A stretch of 64,000 nucleotides of DNA, from NCBI GenBank assembly GCA_039621445.1, contig CP154954.1, forward strand, positions 60,571,858-60,635,857, given 5' to 3'. The position numbers and the translations under genes are program-made. Under the pieces are notes generated by a model that was not told the DNA's origin, ran no database searches, and saw only the letters and a list, made by a program, of their open reading frames with translations. This DNA comes from Euglena gracilis. Lineage: Eukaryota > Euglenida > Euglenophyceae > Euglenales. Positions 43,201 to 61,214 of this stretch are shown here, in pieces. Numbering within the stretch: the stretch's first letter is position 1; each line of letters begins with the position of its first letter.

Positions 43201-44608
43201 AGGGGGGATAAATATGCACCGTGGAGCTTTTGCATTTTTTTTTGCAGTTTTCACATTTTGGGGTTTTTTTGCAGTTTTTTTTTGCAGTTTTTTTGCAGTT
43301 TTTTTTTGCAGTTTTTTTTTGCAGTTTTTTTTTCGATCCAGTTTTGAGGGAACCTCGGGTGTTTTTTTTTTGGTGTGTTGGGGTGCTTATTTTGGCAGGA
43401 GTACGTGCCACTGATCGGGGCTGCAATGGCGGGCTACCGGCTACTGGTGCATGATAGTTGTAACCAGGAAATTTTTTTCGTGTGCCAGATTGGAGGCAAA
43501 CAAACAAATTCATTGCATCCAAAAGCCTAGTCAGCAGTTTTTACCAGTATGATGGAAGCGTATTGGTACCCAGAGCCCTTCCTGGTTACAACAGCCACCT
43601 CACAAACGACGTCAAGGATGCATTGCCATCATCTGGAGTTTCGTTAATGGTCATTCCCCGGGGGATGACGTTGGCGTTGCAGTTCCTTGACTTGTACTTC
43701 TTTGCATACTTCAAACGTTTGTATGTAGAGGAGGTCGACAAGGTTCTTGCGACCAAGACAGATTAATTGTCCGCATCAGACAAGCGGGTCACCATGACCC
43801 AGTGCGCTGTGGCGGCGCGGAAAGTCGCCTCTGACCGGCTGCCCATCGAGCGCCTGTTCTGTGAGCTTGGGTGCATTTGGGGTGGTGATGGCGCTTCCCT
43901 CAAAGTTCCTGTGCTTCCAGCCTATCGTTTTGGCCCGCTCCTGGCGGCGCCCATTGTTTGTGTCCCTCTGACCAAAGCAGAGCGGCGTGAAGCCAATGCT
44001 ATGGCTTAAGAGGACACTTTCTTGGCCTCTTTGTCTTCCAGCTCTGTGAGCTCTCAGCCTGCAATACAAGCAGGCAACTCTTTCCTTGGAAAGAAGTGCT
44101 GAACTGGACTGCGCTGCGTAAAGGTTTATGTGCATTTTTTTGCATATTTAGAAAGGAAACCGGTTGGCATCTTTGGGCATGGTCGGTACAATTTTTGGTG
44201 CAGGAAAACCGGTGTGACCCGGCATCCAAACACGTGACTTGCATTTCAGTGCATGAAAAACCCTGTGCAGTGTACCTTGATTGAATCCTTCCATTTTGTT
44301 GTCATCAACCCCAAAGCTGTGCAAAAAAAAGTTAGGTGAGTTGGGACGTGCTCATGTGGTCGCAATTTACGTTGTTTTGCATATGCACACCATTTCGGCT
44401 TGTTTATTGTTAATTTTTATTGAAGTACAGTTTTTTGCAGTTTTCTTTGCAGTTTTTTTTTGCAGTTTTTTTTGCAGTTTTTTTTGCGGTGCAGTTCCCC
44501 CCCCCTGCTGTCACCACCTTTTTTTTTTTTTTTTTTTTGCTTTTTTTGTTTTTTTTTTTTTTTTTTTTTTTTTTTTGTTTTTTTTTTTTTTTCTTTTTTT
44601 TTTTTTTT

Positions 44609-44655
<47 letters not shown>

Positions 44656-44947
44656 CCAGCCGAACCGATATGTAGGTCAAAGTTTCTCTTGCCCCTTGTC
44701 GGCGCCGTGGTGGGTGGAAGGGTCCGGCCAGGCCTTCCCGTACAATCCAGATGGGGTGTGTGTACCATATGTATGATTTGGGTAGTTTTTTTCAGCAGCT
44801 CTGCCGTCTACATCTCTATCCCCATCTTATCGTCTTTTGTTTGGTTGGCCTGAAGGGGGGTTCACAAGGGGAAGAAGGTTTATAAGGGGGATTTATAAGT
44901 TGGAAATCCGACTTTCACAATCATCATTCACATGCAAATGTTATGAT

Positions 44948-44979
<32 letters not shown>

Positions 44980-47900
44980 CTGTTGTTCTTATTTTCAGCT
45001 TTGCATATTTTGAACTTGTTTCATTGCATTCCCCCCCACTCCACCCAGGTGGGTATATTTTAGTTTTTTCGCCACAGTTTTTGTGTGCTCTGCAGCTGGC
45101 CCACACCGTGGGGAGGCGCCCATCCCGTCTCCTCCCCAACCGCTCCGGATTTCCACTTTCAAGACAAAGCGCCTTCCTCAACGACATTCTGGGCTGGCAG
45201 CTGTCGTTGCCCCCTCGCAGAAGAACTCGCTGGGGCCGTCCGCTGCGCCGAACGGCTTTCCGGCCCCCCGCAAAGGCAGCCTCGGGCTGGCTGCAGTACC
45301 GGAGGTGGCCCTTGCCAAGCCCATCGCCAAGGAGGAGACCAAGGCACCGGGTGTGTCCCGAGGTCCGATGGACTTCTGCAATGGTCCCACAAAATTCTTT
45401 TGGCGAATTGAATCTTCTCACCTTTGCAGCAGTTGCATTTCATGAGTACTCTACAAATTCTCCACATTTTACCATTTGCATGTATTTGCCAAAGTTGCAA
45501 TTGGTTGGGATTGCTTCCATTCTCTCCTTGGTTTGATCTTTGATTTGGGGAAATACCATCTTTTTTTCAAATTTTTTTTAATAAATAATATAAGACGCAC
45601 ACCCCCATATTAGTTCGCCTCTGCTTTGTGCAGACAGCCAAGTGCTGCATGCCACCATACTGGACAAGGCGATTCTGTCAGATGAGGTGCACCCAGTTCC
45701 TGCCAAGTGAACTCAAAGGTGATATTCTGAAAGCATTCCCCCCTTCAGCAGGGGGGGGGGAATGCAACTTGCATAATTTGCATTTTTTTTTTGCATAATC
45801 AGGTTTTCCCGAAATTTGCATTTTTTTGCTTTTTTTTGCATTTTTTTTGCATAAAATATTTTGCCCTGGAAATTTTTTTGCAGTTGCTTGCTGTATGTTT
45901 GGATTTTTTTGCATTTTTTTTTGCATTTTTTACATAAAATATTTTGCCCTTGAAAAAAATTTTGTAGTTGGTTGGAATATGTTTGGATTTTTTTTGCATT
46001 TTTTTTGCGATTTTTTTGCATAAAATATTTTGCCCTGGAAATTTTTTTTGATTTTAGGCAGCAAAGCTCTGTCATATTCCAGCTTTTTCTCAAGGTTTTC
46101 ATGCAAGTTGCATTTTTTTGCATTTTTTTTGCATTTTTTTGCATTTTTTTGCATTTTTTTTTTGATTTGCATAATTTGAAGGGCCAAGTTGCATTTCCCC
46201 CCCTGCCTTCAGTTCACGGTGTGCCTATTGTGAAAAATTTCCATCAATGAGTTCCTGTGAAATTTTCGTTGGTTCCCTGAGACGGCGTTTCCCCAATGTT
46301 AAGTTTCCCCCGGGAGAACTTTGCTGGTGCTTCTGAAGTGCAAGGTCAAGCTTGCTGTTCAAGTCAACGCTTTCACGAACTGTGGCGCAATCCAGCGTTC
46401 CATGCTGGCACATCTCCATTTCAGAGTCTCTTCCAGACCCCCATTTGGCGTTCTTGCCCTCCTGTCGATTTTTTTTTGAGGGTCCCCCCTCCGCCCGCCA
46501 TCTGGAGACGAGGCTGTCACGTTAAGTGGATGTTCTGGCACCGGAAAGCCTCCCAGGGTGGGAGGGGGGCAGAAGTGCCTTTTTTGTTTTTTCCTCCGAT
46601 TTTGGCAAATTTTTCCTTTTTTGCGTCGCATTTTTCGTGCCATTGTGTTTTTTTGCATTTTTTTTCGTGTCATTGCATTTTTCGTGTCATTTTTGCGTCA
46701 TTGCGCCCCCCCCCCCTGCAGGGCATCACCCACGATGCGGCCCGCGAGCAGTTCATCGCGATGCTGAAGACGCGGCTCGCCCAGAAGGCCACCAAGCTAC
46801 CCCAGCGGCCCCTGTCCAAGGTCTGCTGCCCGGCCATCCTGCGGCCGGCCAGCCGCTGCTGGCGCCAAACTCTCTGCCTCGAGTCATTCTGCACCCCACA
46901 ATTCTGGCTTTGGTGACCAGGGGGGCACAGATGATCCAGCTGTGCTTCCATTGTGGTGGTGAACAAAGCCAGCAAGAACCATGGGGGGGAGATGAAGGCA
47001 AAGGATATGGCGTCCATTCAAAAATGGACGGCCAGGACGGCAAGGAAGTGCATGGGCGAATTCCCCAAGAACTTCTCCCTGGGGCGTTCCGGTTGGTTTC
47101 GCACCGTTGGCAGTATGCGTGATTGGTTAGAAACCAATCCCTGTCAGGGTTGAACTCCCCCCTTTTCTTTCCTGCCGTTGGTCATTCAGCCCCCCAATCT
47201 GAATTTGGAATGCTGCTGCTGCTGGGGGACCCACCCCCAGGGGGGCGGTCCAGCGAGCCCGCAGCTTTTTTCCAGCCCTGCACTCTTCCTGCCCTTCGAC
47301 GAATGCCTTCCCAGCCACCCTTTCGGCTGCTGGATTGGAGCTGCCTTTTGGCCCAGGCGGGTGCCAAATGGGCCAATAATGGGACGCCCAACTCAACTTT
47401 GTGCCGAAAAATCGATTTTTGCGAATTTCGCCCGTTTCAGGCTTTTTTTTGACGTTTTGATGTTTGCAGACCAGTCTGTCTCCAGCTCAGGCCTGGTTGC
47501 CAGGACTGCTTTTGAGCGAGGGTCAGCCAGCCCCTGAATTGAACCCCCTCCCCTGTTGTGAAGCTACGCCCTGGTCAGGAAAAGGGTGCACTGTGCATTT
47601 GCAGCCGTTTCGGTGACACACTGTTTTCTGCTATTCAACATTCTGCCCTACTTTTGCCCTCCTCAAATAAAGCCCTCTTGTTTGGTTGAAATTGAACAGC
47701 AACAGAACAAATTAATCAATTTTGTCTGGCAGACCATACCATTGCTTAACACCTGTCCCACCCCACCCCCGGGGGGTGACTAACTGACTGGTTTTTTCAG
47801 AGTGACTGACTGGTTTTCTGGCCAAGACCCCCCCGGGGGGGGGGTGGGGTAGGCCCGAAAATAAAAAAGTGACTGGCCTGGCGCAGAAGGCACTGGAAAT

Positions 47901-50440
47901 TTGTTTGGAATTTTTTGGGACTTTTTGGCAATAGTACCTTGCCAACGCAAGCGCATCCAAGAGTGGCCGATCCCCACCAAGGCGGGGGTAAAGTGACTGG
48001 CTGGTTTTTTTTGGGAAAGAGTGACTAACTTTTTTTTTTCCAGAGTGGAAAGTGACCCCCCCCCCCGGGGGGGTAACTAAGCAATGGTGTGTGCCAGACC
48101 CTCATTTGTCAACGGTTCGACCAAGCCCCACCTGTTTGCACCCTCCCATCAAAACCAACCCACAACACAAGAAGCACTGATGGGTCAGTGTGTGTGCGGG
48201 GTGGGCAAACATCGATGAAATGCCTGAGGGTGAATGAGCGTGACTGGACGTGACTGGCTTCCAGGACGCCCGTACGTGGGGTCTGCAGGGATCCTCCTAT
48301 TTCCTGAAAAGGAAATTTGCAGAAATTCACGGAGGATCATGGAAATGGAAAGAGGCCATTTTCATGGAAATCACAGAAATCCACAGGAATTCACGGATGA
48401 GGCTGGGGGTTCAGGAAAAATTTTTTGTGCCTTTTTGGATGTGCTTTGCTTGTTTTCATGCAGTTTTGATGGGATGATGTGGGCATGCTTTCCTTTTTCG
48501 AACATGAAATGAACAAGAAAAAACTTCAAAACTTCAAAAGTTCAAGGACAATAGGTTGTTTTTTTCGAATTTCCATTTCCACACACACGAATTAATGAGT
48601 GGACTGATTGGTGTCAGCATCCATACAGGGATTTTTTCGTTGGTTTTTTTGAGGGAAAGCCCATTACAATCATAAACATTTTGGTTTGGGTGCAAGGTAA
48701 GGTCTACGTTGTGGCATCAATTTAGTTGGAGGGTGCAACGTTCAGCCACATTTTGCACAATGTTGCAAGGTAAGTCTACCGGTTTGTGGCATCAATTTTT
48801 AGTTGATTGCAAGCGCAAGGTGGGTGCCACTGTCACCAACAGTTTGCACAATGTGGCAACGTTTTTTCTTTCTTTCTGTTTTCCCTTTGCCATGGCGCAT
48901 TGTAAAGCATGCCCCAGAACTGTAAACCATAAACCACGGGAAGAAACAATCTGCGTCCCAACGACCCCGCCCAAACATGGACTCCGGTGGCAGAATGAAA
49001 TGTGATGTTCTCAATTTTTTTTTTTTTTTTTTTTTTTTCGATGACCCGGGGGATGACAGATTCTTTCCTGGCTGGGGGAAGTTCCACACAGCGCGCGGAT
49101 GCACAGGAGGAGGCGGAGCAGCTGGACCTCATCCAGTGCCGCTGGGCGGAGCTGACCTGGGCCAGCCCCGAGGTGCTGGACCGCCACGTCAACAGCCAGG
49201 GCGGGCCTTCTGTTCATTCCATGGGTGCTTGCCCCAAAATACTCGTTGTTTTCCTTGTGGTCTGGGCATTTTTCTGGTCTGGGCCCCAGTCCTCCACATC
49301 AACAGCCTTTCATTTCTCTTTCTTTGTCTAGCATTTAAATCAGGCTTAGTCAGGTGCGGGGTGCTAGTGGCAGGCACCCCATAGCACCCGATCCGACCGG
49401 GGGGGGGTAGGGTTTTGGGGGGTGCCTGCCTGCAGGCACCTGGTGGGGTCGGGCACGACTAGCCGGACTGGGGTGGGTCTCATGGGCTGGCCCCTGAGGC
49501 AACGGGGGACCGATTCTTGATGGCCTGGGGTGATTTTCCGGGCACAGGGCAAATGCCATTGCACCTGGCTGCATTTCCCACGCCAGTTCCAGCATTCCAT
49601 GTGCAGCAAATACTTTTTTCCTTGTTTCTGGATTTTTCTGGTCTTTCCTCATCAGGCCTTTCTTTTCTCTTCTTTTTTGCATTTAAATCATTCAGGTCGG
49701 TGCTAGTGTGGCAGGCACCCCATCCGCCCCCCGCCTGCCACCTAGCACCCCCCCCCCCCCCCACAACAGCCTGAGCCGGAGTGGGTGCGCTATAGGGTGC
49801 CCCTGCACCCCCCCCCCCCCCCCCGGGGGACCCAGAAATTTTCATTGAAAATGGCCTTTTCCGGGCCCCCAGCGTCTTTGGCACTGGGGTCGGAGGGCAC
49901 TCCAAGGCACTCCCGATCCGACCCCCCGGGGGGGGGGTAGGGCACACGGCCAAAAGTGCCCTAGCACAGCCCCGGCGCCGAAGGCGCCGGGGAGCCAAAA
50001 ATGGCCTATTTTCAAAGGGATGTGCCTGGGCACAGGCCGAAATCCGACCCCCCCCCGGGGGGGGAGTGCCTGCCTGGGCGGGCACTCATAGACACTCCGG
50101 ACCCCCCCGGGGTTGGTAAAAAAACAGCCTGCACCGGTCGGTGAGCACAAGCATGATTTAAATGTGTATATTATTGCCATTTCATTTTTCCATTGTTTCC
50201 ATTTTTTTGAGACACTGAAATTTCTGCATGAGCATTGCCACCGTCCACGCCGTGTGGGTCGCCGGCCGTGGGGCCACTCCGGGCCGTGGGGCCATCATGG
50301 GCCGGCGGCGCAGCGCTGCGACCCACAGCGCGACGCTGGAGTCCGTGGAGGCCGCGGAGCAGTGGCAGCGGCACGAGATCCAGAAGGAGGGGGCGCGCGA
50401 GCTGGGGGGCCTGTACCGGCAGCTGCTGGAGGCCCTCTGA
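34232..50440 (+). CDS. Multi-exon gene, unrecognised coiled-coil/disordered protein (exon set partial)
   Basis: Exons inferred from AG/GT borders, open frame, GC-ending codons and phase agreement: 34232-34331 (KLEKLYREQGEQ...), 35520-35663 (LLRSKMKKLLQEEEVAEQRR), possibly 37922-37952, 39614-39712, 40375-~40450, 40663-40853, 41073-~41300, ~43037-43171, 43399-43456, 45096-45350, 45634-45686, 46722-46820 (33 codons, GITHDAAREQF...), 49092-49199 and ~50314-50440, ending LGGLYRQLLEAL-stop. Phases match at 34331/35520, 35663/37922, 39712/40375, 40853/41073, 43171/43399, 43456/45096, 45350/45634, 45686/46722 and 46820/49092. The last junction (49199/50314) does not fit GT-AG in frame and may be a nonconventional intron. 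The product would be helical and charged at both ends with a proline/serine-rich middle. No domain is recognised. It could be two genes, and the 5' end is unknown. Confidence 0.5.
36990..37262. repeat. Tandem array of GTGGTTGGTGTGCGCA hairpin units
   Basis: About five degenerate units of 45-60 bp, each with GTGGTTGGTGTGCGCA-like sequence facing TGCGCACATCAACCA-like sequence, so every unit can fold back. It lies in a presumed intron. GTGCGCAAGTGCGCGCACCA at 36790-36810 may be an outlying unit. Confidence 0.75.
42750..43009. mobile_element. 260-bp MITE with 9-bp target-site duplication
   Basis: ATCCGGAGC occurs immediately left (42741-42749) and right (43010-43018). The ends GCTTGTGCTTA (from 42753) and TAAGCACAAGC (to 43006) are inverted. 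Internal blocks (GGTAGGCACCCCATAGCACC, GGTAGGGTTTTGGGGGGTGC, GCAGGCACCCTATAGCACCC) are again inverted. An 8-9 bp duplication suits hAT or MULE-type transposition. Related copies at 49344-49470 and 49689-50155. It sits in an intron of the flanking gene. Confidence 0.8.
43230..43335 (+). repeat. TTTTTTTGCAG array just upstream of an exon
   Basis: Seven near-identical T-run plus GCA(G/T) units, each resembling a 3' splice site, precede the exon at 43399-43456. A similar array lies at 44428-44490. Confidence 0.8.
43487..44010 (+). pseudogene. pogo/Tigger-type DDE transposase fragment in an intron
   Basis: The frame at 43485-43766 reads YNSHLTNDVKDALPSSGVSL, MVIPRGMTLALQFLDLYFFA and YFKRLYVEEVDKV. 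It corresponds to the GHSSH...IP..TT..LQPLDVGVFGPFKR...E region of pogo/Tigger/jerky transposases, which contains the second and third acidic positions. LQFLDL keeps the D of QPLD. After a stop at 43764-43766 the frame continues with VTMTQCAVAARKVASDRLP, IERLFCELGCIWG, like the C-terminal domain. The N-terminal CENP-B/HTH domains are absent, and no inverted ends were found. Confidence 0.65.
44425..44660. repeat. TTTTTTGCAG array and ~140-bp poly(T) tract
   Basis: TTTTTTTGCAG units at 44428-44490, then nearly pure T from 44519 to 44655 broken by single G or C. Could be an expanded polypyrimidine tract or an inserted poly(A) tail in reverse. The F- and K-rich open frames across it are artefacts. 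Confidence 0.9.
44950..44985. repeat. (TTG)n microsatellite
   Basis: About ten TTG triplets with one TGC. Confidence 0.9.
45785..46170. repeat. ~85-bp tandem repeat with TTTTTTTGCA runs
   Basis: (G/A)CATAAAATATTTTGCCCTGG or a close variant recurs at 45849, 45933 and 46018. The spaces are filled by TTTTTTTGCA words and GTATGTTTGGA. It lies in the intron between the exons ending at 45686 and starting at 46722. Confidence 0.8.
49344..49470. mobile_element. MITE fragment related to 42750-43009
   Basis: GGCTTAGTCAGGTGCGGGGT, GCAGGCACCCCATAGCACCC, GATCCGACC and GGTAGGGTTTTGGGGGGTGC match the left half of the 42750 element. Preceded by ATTTAAAT, the same word that flanks the next copy. Confidence 0.65.
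49681..50163. mobile_element. Larger MITE relative flanked by ATTTAAAT
   Basis: ATTTAAAT at 49681-49688 and 50156-50163 flanks a segment that begins CATTCAGGTCGGTGCTAG and ends GGTCGGTGAGCACAAGCATG, the same right end as 42750-43009. Inside are CCCCGGCGCCGAAGGCGCCG (49972) and paired CCCGATCCGACC / GAAATCCGACC words. It lies in the intron before the last exon of the gene ending at 50440. Confidence 0.7.
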
Positions 50441-52314
50441 CCCCGGCCCCGGCGGCAGCCCGGAGACAGGGGGTGGCATGCGTGGCGCTCTCCGGGGCTG
50501 CTGGGACCCGAGCGTGGCAACGCGGTACCACAAAACGGAGTTGCTCAAACTGACAACCAGGCACAACGCTGGCGGAGGACACCATTGACACGCCTGGGGG
50601 TGTGGAGCACCGCGGGAGCCATGTCCACAGAAAACCAAACGATGCCCTTGCCGTGTGATGTGAGCCAAGGCTCAGGGCACAGAGGTAGTTGGGGGGCGGG
50701 GACCACAAAGTTGACATCGGGGCAAAGCTGTTGATCTTCTGATGTCCTGATATCGGGCCTGTTTCAGAATTCTGATTTGCAATGCAACTTCTGCAGTCTC
50801 TCACGGAGGTAATTTGGATGATTATTCCCTATTTCCTCCTGATGTGGAATGGAGACGGTTGCCATCCCCTTCCTCGTCCTGCCTGTCCTGACCTTTCCCC
50901 TTCCCCGGCAATTACCTTTTCCTCTCCTTATGCAATGACTCTGTTATTTTTCTTTTAACCTTGCCCTAGTTCAAATACGGTCTTCTGCTTCTGCTTCAAA
51001 TCATGTTGTGATGTTGGCCAACATTCCAAAAGCTCTTTAACCTAAGCCCTAGACACCCACTTTATTGACACCCACTTTATTTGGAACCTTGGTGGAAACT
51101 TTGTGATGAGAAAATAAAGAAAACTTGAGCGAAAACAATTTGTGTAGGATTATTTACAACAAAACTCCTGACAATTTAAACGTTTTTTGAGAATTTGATT
51201 GAAGCATAAAATCACCCCCTGCCCATACATTGAACCTTTTGAACAACTGAATTTTCACTAAACCCTGGTATCCCCCTCCAGCCACCCTGGTACCACTGGG
51301 GAGGAATTGAAATGCTCCTTTGGGGGCAGCCAAGAAATGTGCAATCTGAAGGCCGTTTCCTCTGCTCCATTTCGTTTCTTTTTTTTGTCTGTCAGCATTG
51401 ATCGATCAAGGGCCGTTCCGTCCTGGAACCTGGCGTTGATGGGGGCCAGCCAGCAAGCCAATTTTCCAGCTTCGAGTTTGGGCAAGCAGCCAGCGACGTT
51501 GGCCGCGCCGCACAACCGCCGACATCCTGTTCTTGGGGTGTGGGGGGGGGCAGGCCATTGCTATGCAGAGGGTGAGTTCTTTCAGGGCGCCAATGACAAT
51601 GACCGCAGCTGGCCCCGCCACTGCAACAGACCGTTGAAATCTTGGGTCCAGCCCCTACCGCTTGACCCGCCTGACCTGCCCTCCCCATCGGCTGAAGTGT
51701 ATGCTAAGCGATCCCCCTCGAAGGCAATGTGTGTCTCCATTTCCGTACGTTATGACCCGCGCCTCCCTCCGTCTGCCCCACTGCAGCACTCTGCTGGTTT
51801 GCTTTGCGAAAGCCAGCCTGCGAGTTTGCTTTCTGGAAGCCCAAATGGAAACAAAGAAAAAGGGACAGAAGGAGAGGAAGAAAAAGCGGCGCAAACGACA
51901 GTCACGTTGTCAAATTTGCCTTGTTGCGTTGTCCAAAACTGGGTCACTGCATTGTAGGCCGCCTCGATCTCTTGACTGAGCTGAACTTCAGGGGCCTTGG
52001 GAAAGGAATCCCCCCAATTATAAAGCCCCCCCTCTGATGTGGCGCCAGACAGACGATGGTGCCATTCAGGAAAAGTGGAAGAAAATTGTGTGGATACAAC
52101 ATTCTTCTCACATGAAATGCTCCATTTGGATGATAATTGCACATTTCTGGGAATAACAGGTTACACAACGAAAAATTTGGCATAAAATTGGTATTTGGCC
52201 ACAATTGAAGGCGCCGAAGGTCATAGAAACCAGCCACCCGAATGTAAAGCCCCCCCTGAGGGTCTTGGAATCCTGTCCAAATACAAAGCCAGGGGGGGCT
52301 CTATATTTGGGGGG
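50441..52314. other. Intergenic region, no confident gene
   Basis: ACACCCACTTTATT is duplicated at 51053-51081, and AAAATAAAG follows at 51112. A 216-codon plus-strand frame (51307-51957) and an overlapping minus-strand frame (51750-52142, with EIEAAYNAVTQFWTTQQGKF) are open but carry no recognised motif and no clear splice context. Confidence 0.4.
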
Positions 52315-52580
52315 GGTCGCTGAGCTCTTATCTCTTAGAGTAAGAACGAAGCTTACCACCGGGGAAAGGGGGGAGGTGGAACCCCCCCCCCCCGCCCCTG
52401 AGTAGACCGTGGAAACCGCGGATTATCACCATGACCCCGGCCCCGTTCCCGGAATTTTTTTTTTCAGCCGCGAGCGACTGGATTTCTAGTTTCCAAATCA
52501 CCTCCATTTCCCCCAACTCCCCGCCAGGCCCGAGTTGTTCACCTGCGAAGGGGTCCAAACTAGGTAGGATTGCCCCCCCC
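52315..52580 (-). repeat. Dispersed repeat R1, copy 3
   Basis: The same block as 3400-3665: GCTGAGCTCTTATC, AACGAAGCTTACC, GGATTATCACCATGACC, GTTCCCGGAATTTTTT, GCGAGCGACTGGATTTCTAG, GCCAGGCCCGAGTTGTTCAC and GCGAAGGGGTCCAAACT. The T-arm-like motif is degraded. Confidence 0.75.
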
Positions 52581-52679
52581 CCCAGGGCAGAACGGGAATC
52601 GGCCAAACAGCCTGGGGGAGGGTCCACCACCCCCCCCACCACCTCTTCCCTTATTTCCGGGAGCACCAATTTTTGGACC

Positions 52680-53545
52680 CGAAAAAGTTTTTCCGGCGCC
52701 TTCGGCGCCGGGTGTTTTTTTTGACCCATTTTGGGACCCATGTGGGAGGTCCCCCCAAAAACCCCTCAAAACCCCATTTTTTCACACCTTCCAGAAATTC
52801 AACAAGCCCTTGAAATACCCTACACAACCATGTTTTCTTTTCCCTCAACCCTTCGTGTAGCCCGAGTTACGGCCATTTTTCGGCCCATTTTGGCCCATTT
52901 CAGGGGCCATTTTGGGCTGTTTTCGGGGTCAAAATATCGATGTTTATAAAATATCTCGAAAATGAAGCAAGATTAAAGGAAATGTCCAGAGGCCTAAATT
53001 GAAGCTCTTACAATGCCCTGTCTAACAGAATTTTGATTTCCCCGCAACTCCCCGCCTAGCCCGAGTTACAGCCATTTTTCGGCCAATTTTGGCTGTTTTG
53101 TACAGTTTTGGCCTGATGTGACTTAGCCGTTTTCGGCCATTTTGAAGTCAAAAAAGTCGAAAAAAAATCGAAAATTTTTTCCCGAAACGATGTTTTTTTG
53201 GCCTCCGGACCTAGAAAACCTGTTTTCGAGCCCAAAATGAGCGTTTTTCGGACCCCCTCCCCCCGTTTTGGGCCCGAAACCCATGGACTGTGGGTCAAAA
53301 CCGGGTCAAAAAGGTCGAAAAAATCGAATTTTTTTTGCCTGAAACTATGTTTTTTTGGGCCTCCTGGACCCGGAAAAGCTGTTTTTGAGTCCAAAATGAG
53401 CGTTTTTCGAACCCCCGGCGCCTCGTTTTGAGCCCGAAACCCATGGACTTTGGGTCAAAACATTCAAAAAAATTCCAATAAAACGGGTATGTGGTGTGTG
53501 GGGGGGTAAATAACATCTCATAAATTGCCGTAAAATCACTGAAAG
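52680..53545. repeat. Family S satellite and GTCGAAAAAA tandem region
   Basis: GGCGCCTTCGGCGCC hairpin at 52695, family S box at 52950-52990 and GCCCGAGTTACGGCCATTTT at 52861 and 53059. Then two ~180-bp units at 53150-53460 (CGAAACGATGTTTTTTTGGCCTCCGGACC..., CCCAAAATGAGCGTTTTTCG, GGCCCGAAACCCATGGACT). Similar words at 4010-4100 and 29080-29180. Confidence 0.7.
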
Positions 53546-53619
53546 TCACCGTAATTTGCAAGAGGGTAATTTGTAAATTATAAGTTGCGCGAAATTTGAA
53601 ATGCTAGTCTTTTCGGCGT

Positions 53620-53905
53620 TTGCATGTCAGGGGTTTTTTTAGTCGTGGGGGGGGGTAGGGTGGGTGGGTCCGGCCGAGCCCCCCCCCCCCCCCCGGAGGG
53701 GGGGTCCCCACGGAGGGGGGGTCCCCACGGAGGGGGGTGGGATATACTTTTCGGCGCCGCAGGCGCCGAAAAAATGCTATTTTTAGTATTTTTCGCGATT
53801 TTTCGGCCATTTTTTTGTGGGTCCCCTGGGACCCCCCCCCCCCCGGGGGGCCCCCAGGGGTGGGTGGGTGGGGGGGCCCCCCCCCCCCCCCCAGTCTTAA
53901 AAAAA
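53620..53905 (+). repeat. G-rich block, second copy of 9265-9440
   Basis: GGGTTTTTTTAGTCGTG, GGTAGGGTGGGTGGGTCC, GTGGGATATACTTTTCGGCG and a GGCGCCGCAGGCGCC hairpin, then long G and C runs. Confidence 0.75.
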
Positions 53906-54239
53906 AACCCTGTTGCATGTCCCGTTAAGAGCTCAGCACTATTCAAAACCTGGTTAAAGTTTGCTCTCACTCTCAACTTTTGTATGTTGGTCTGTGGCAG
54001 AACCAGATGGGATTTTCTTGCCTTTGGTGGTGAACCTCACCACATCCTACGGGCCAGCAGAAGCTTTGGGACTTACATTTGAGTAATGCCCACAATATTC
54101 TCAGGTTTATGATTATTTAGTCTCCCGATTATAAACAGTTCAGATGTACTACCCAAATGGCGTTGTGCCAGGTGTCAGGCGAAAGATATCTTTTTTACAT
54201 AAAAAATGGCATAAATAATATAAACTTCATCGATCAGGC

Positions 54240-54256
54240 CCATGTGTTCGCAGGCC
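54240..54256 (+). promoter_or_regulatory. Possible spliced-leader trans-splice acceptor of ECH1
   Basis: TGTTCGCAG ends at 54253, three bases before the ATG at 54257. Euglenid nuclear mRNAs commonly receive a trans-spliced leader close to the start codon, so this AG is a candidate acceptor. A cis-spliced 5' UTR intron would look the same. Confidence 0.35.
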
Positions 54257-61082
<6,826 letters not shown>

Positions 61083-61214
61083 GGGCCGCCATCAAACTGT
61101 CACCGTGCGGACTTGCTGCTTGTGCCTCGCACCGCTCCCAGCCGGCGTTGCTTCCAATGCGGCCGCCGGTACCTGCCGGCCCCCTGGCCGGCGTCCAATG
61201 CCCAGGCATTCCAT

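Noticed and set aside
44417-44853. F-rich and K-rich open frames
   Set aside because: Translation of a poly(T) tract, not a membrane or lysine-rich protein.
51307-51957. 216-codon plus-strand open frame between genes
   Set aside because: No motif, no splice context and competing frames on the opposite strand; left as unassigned intergenic sequence.
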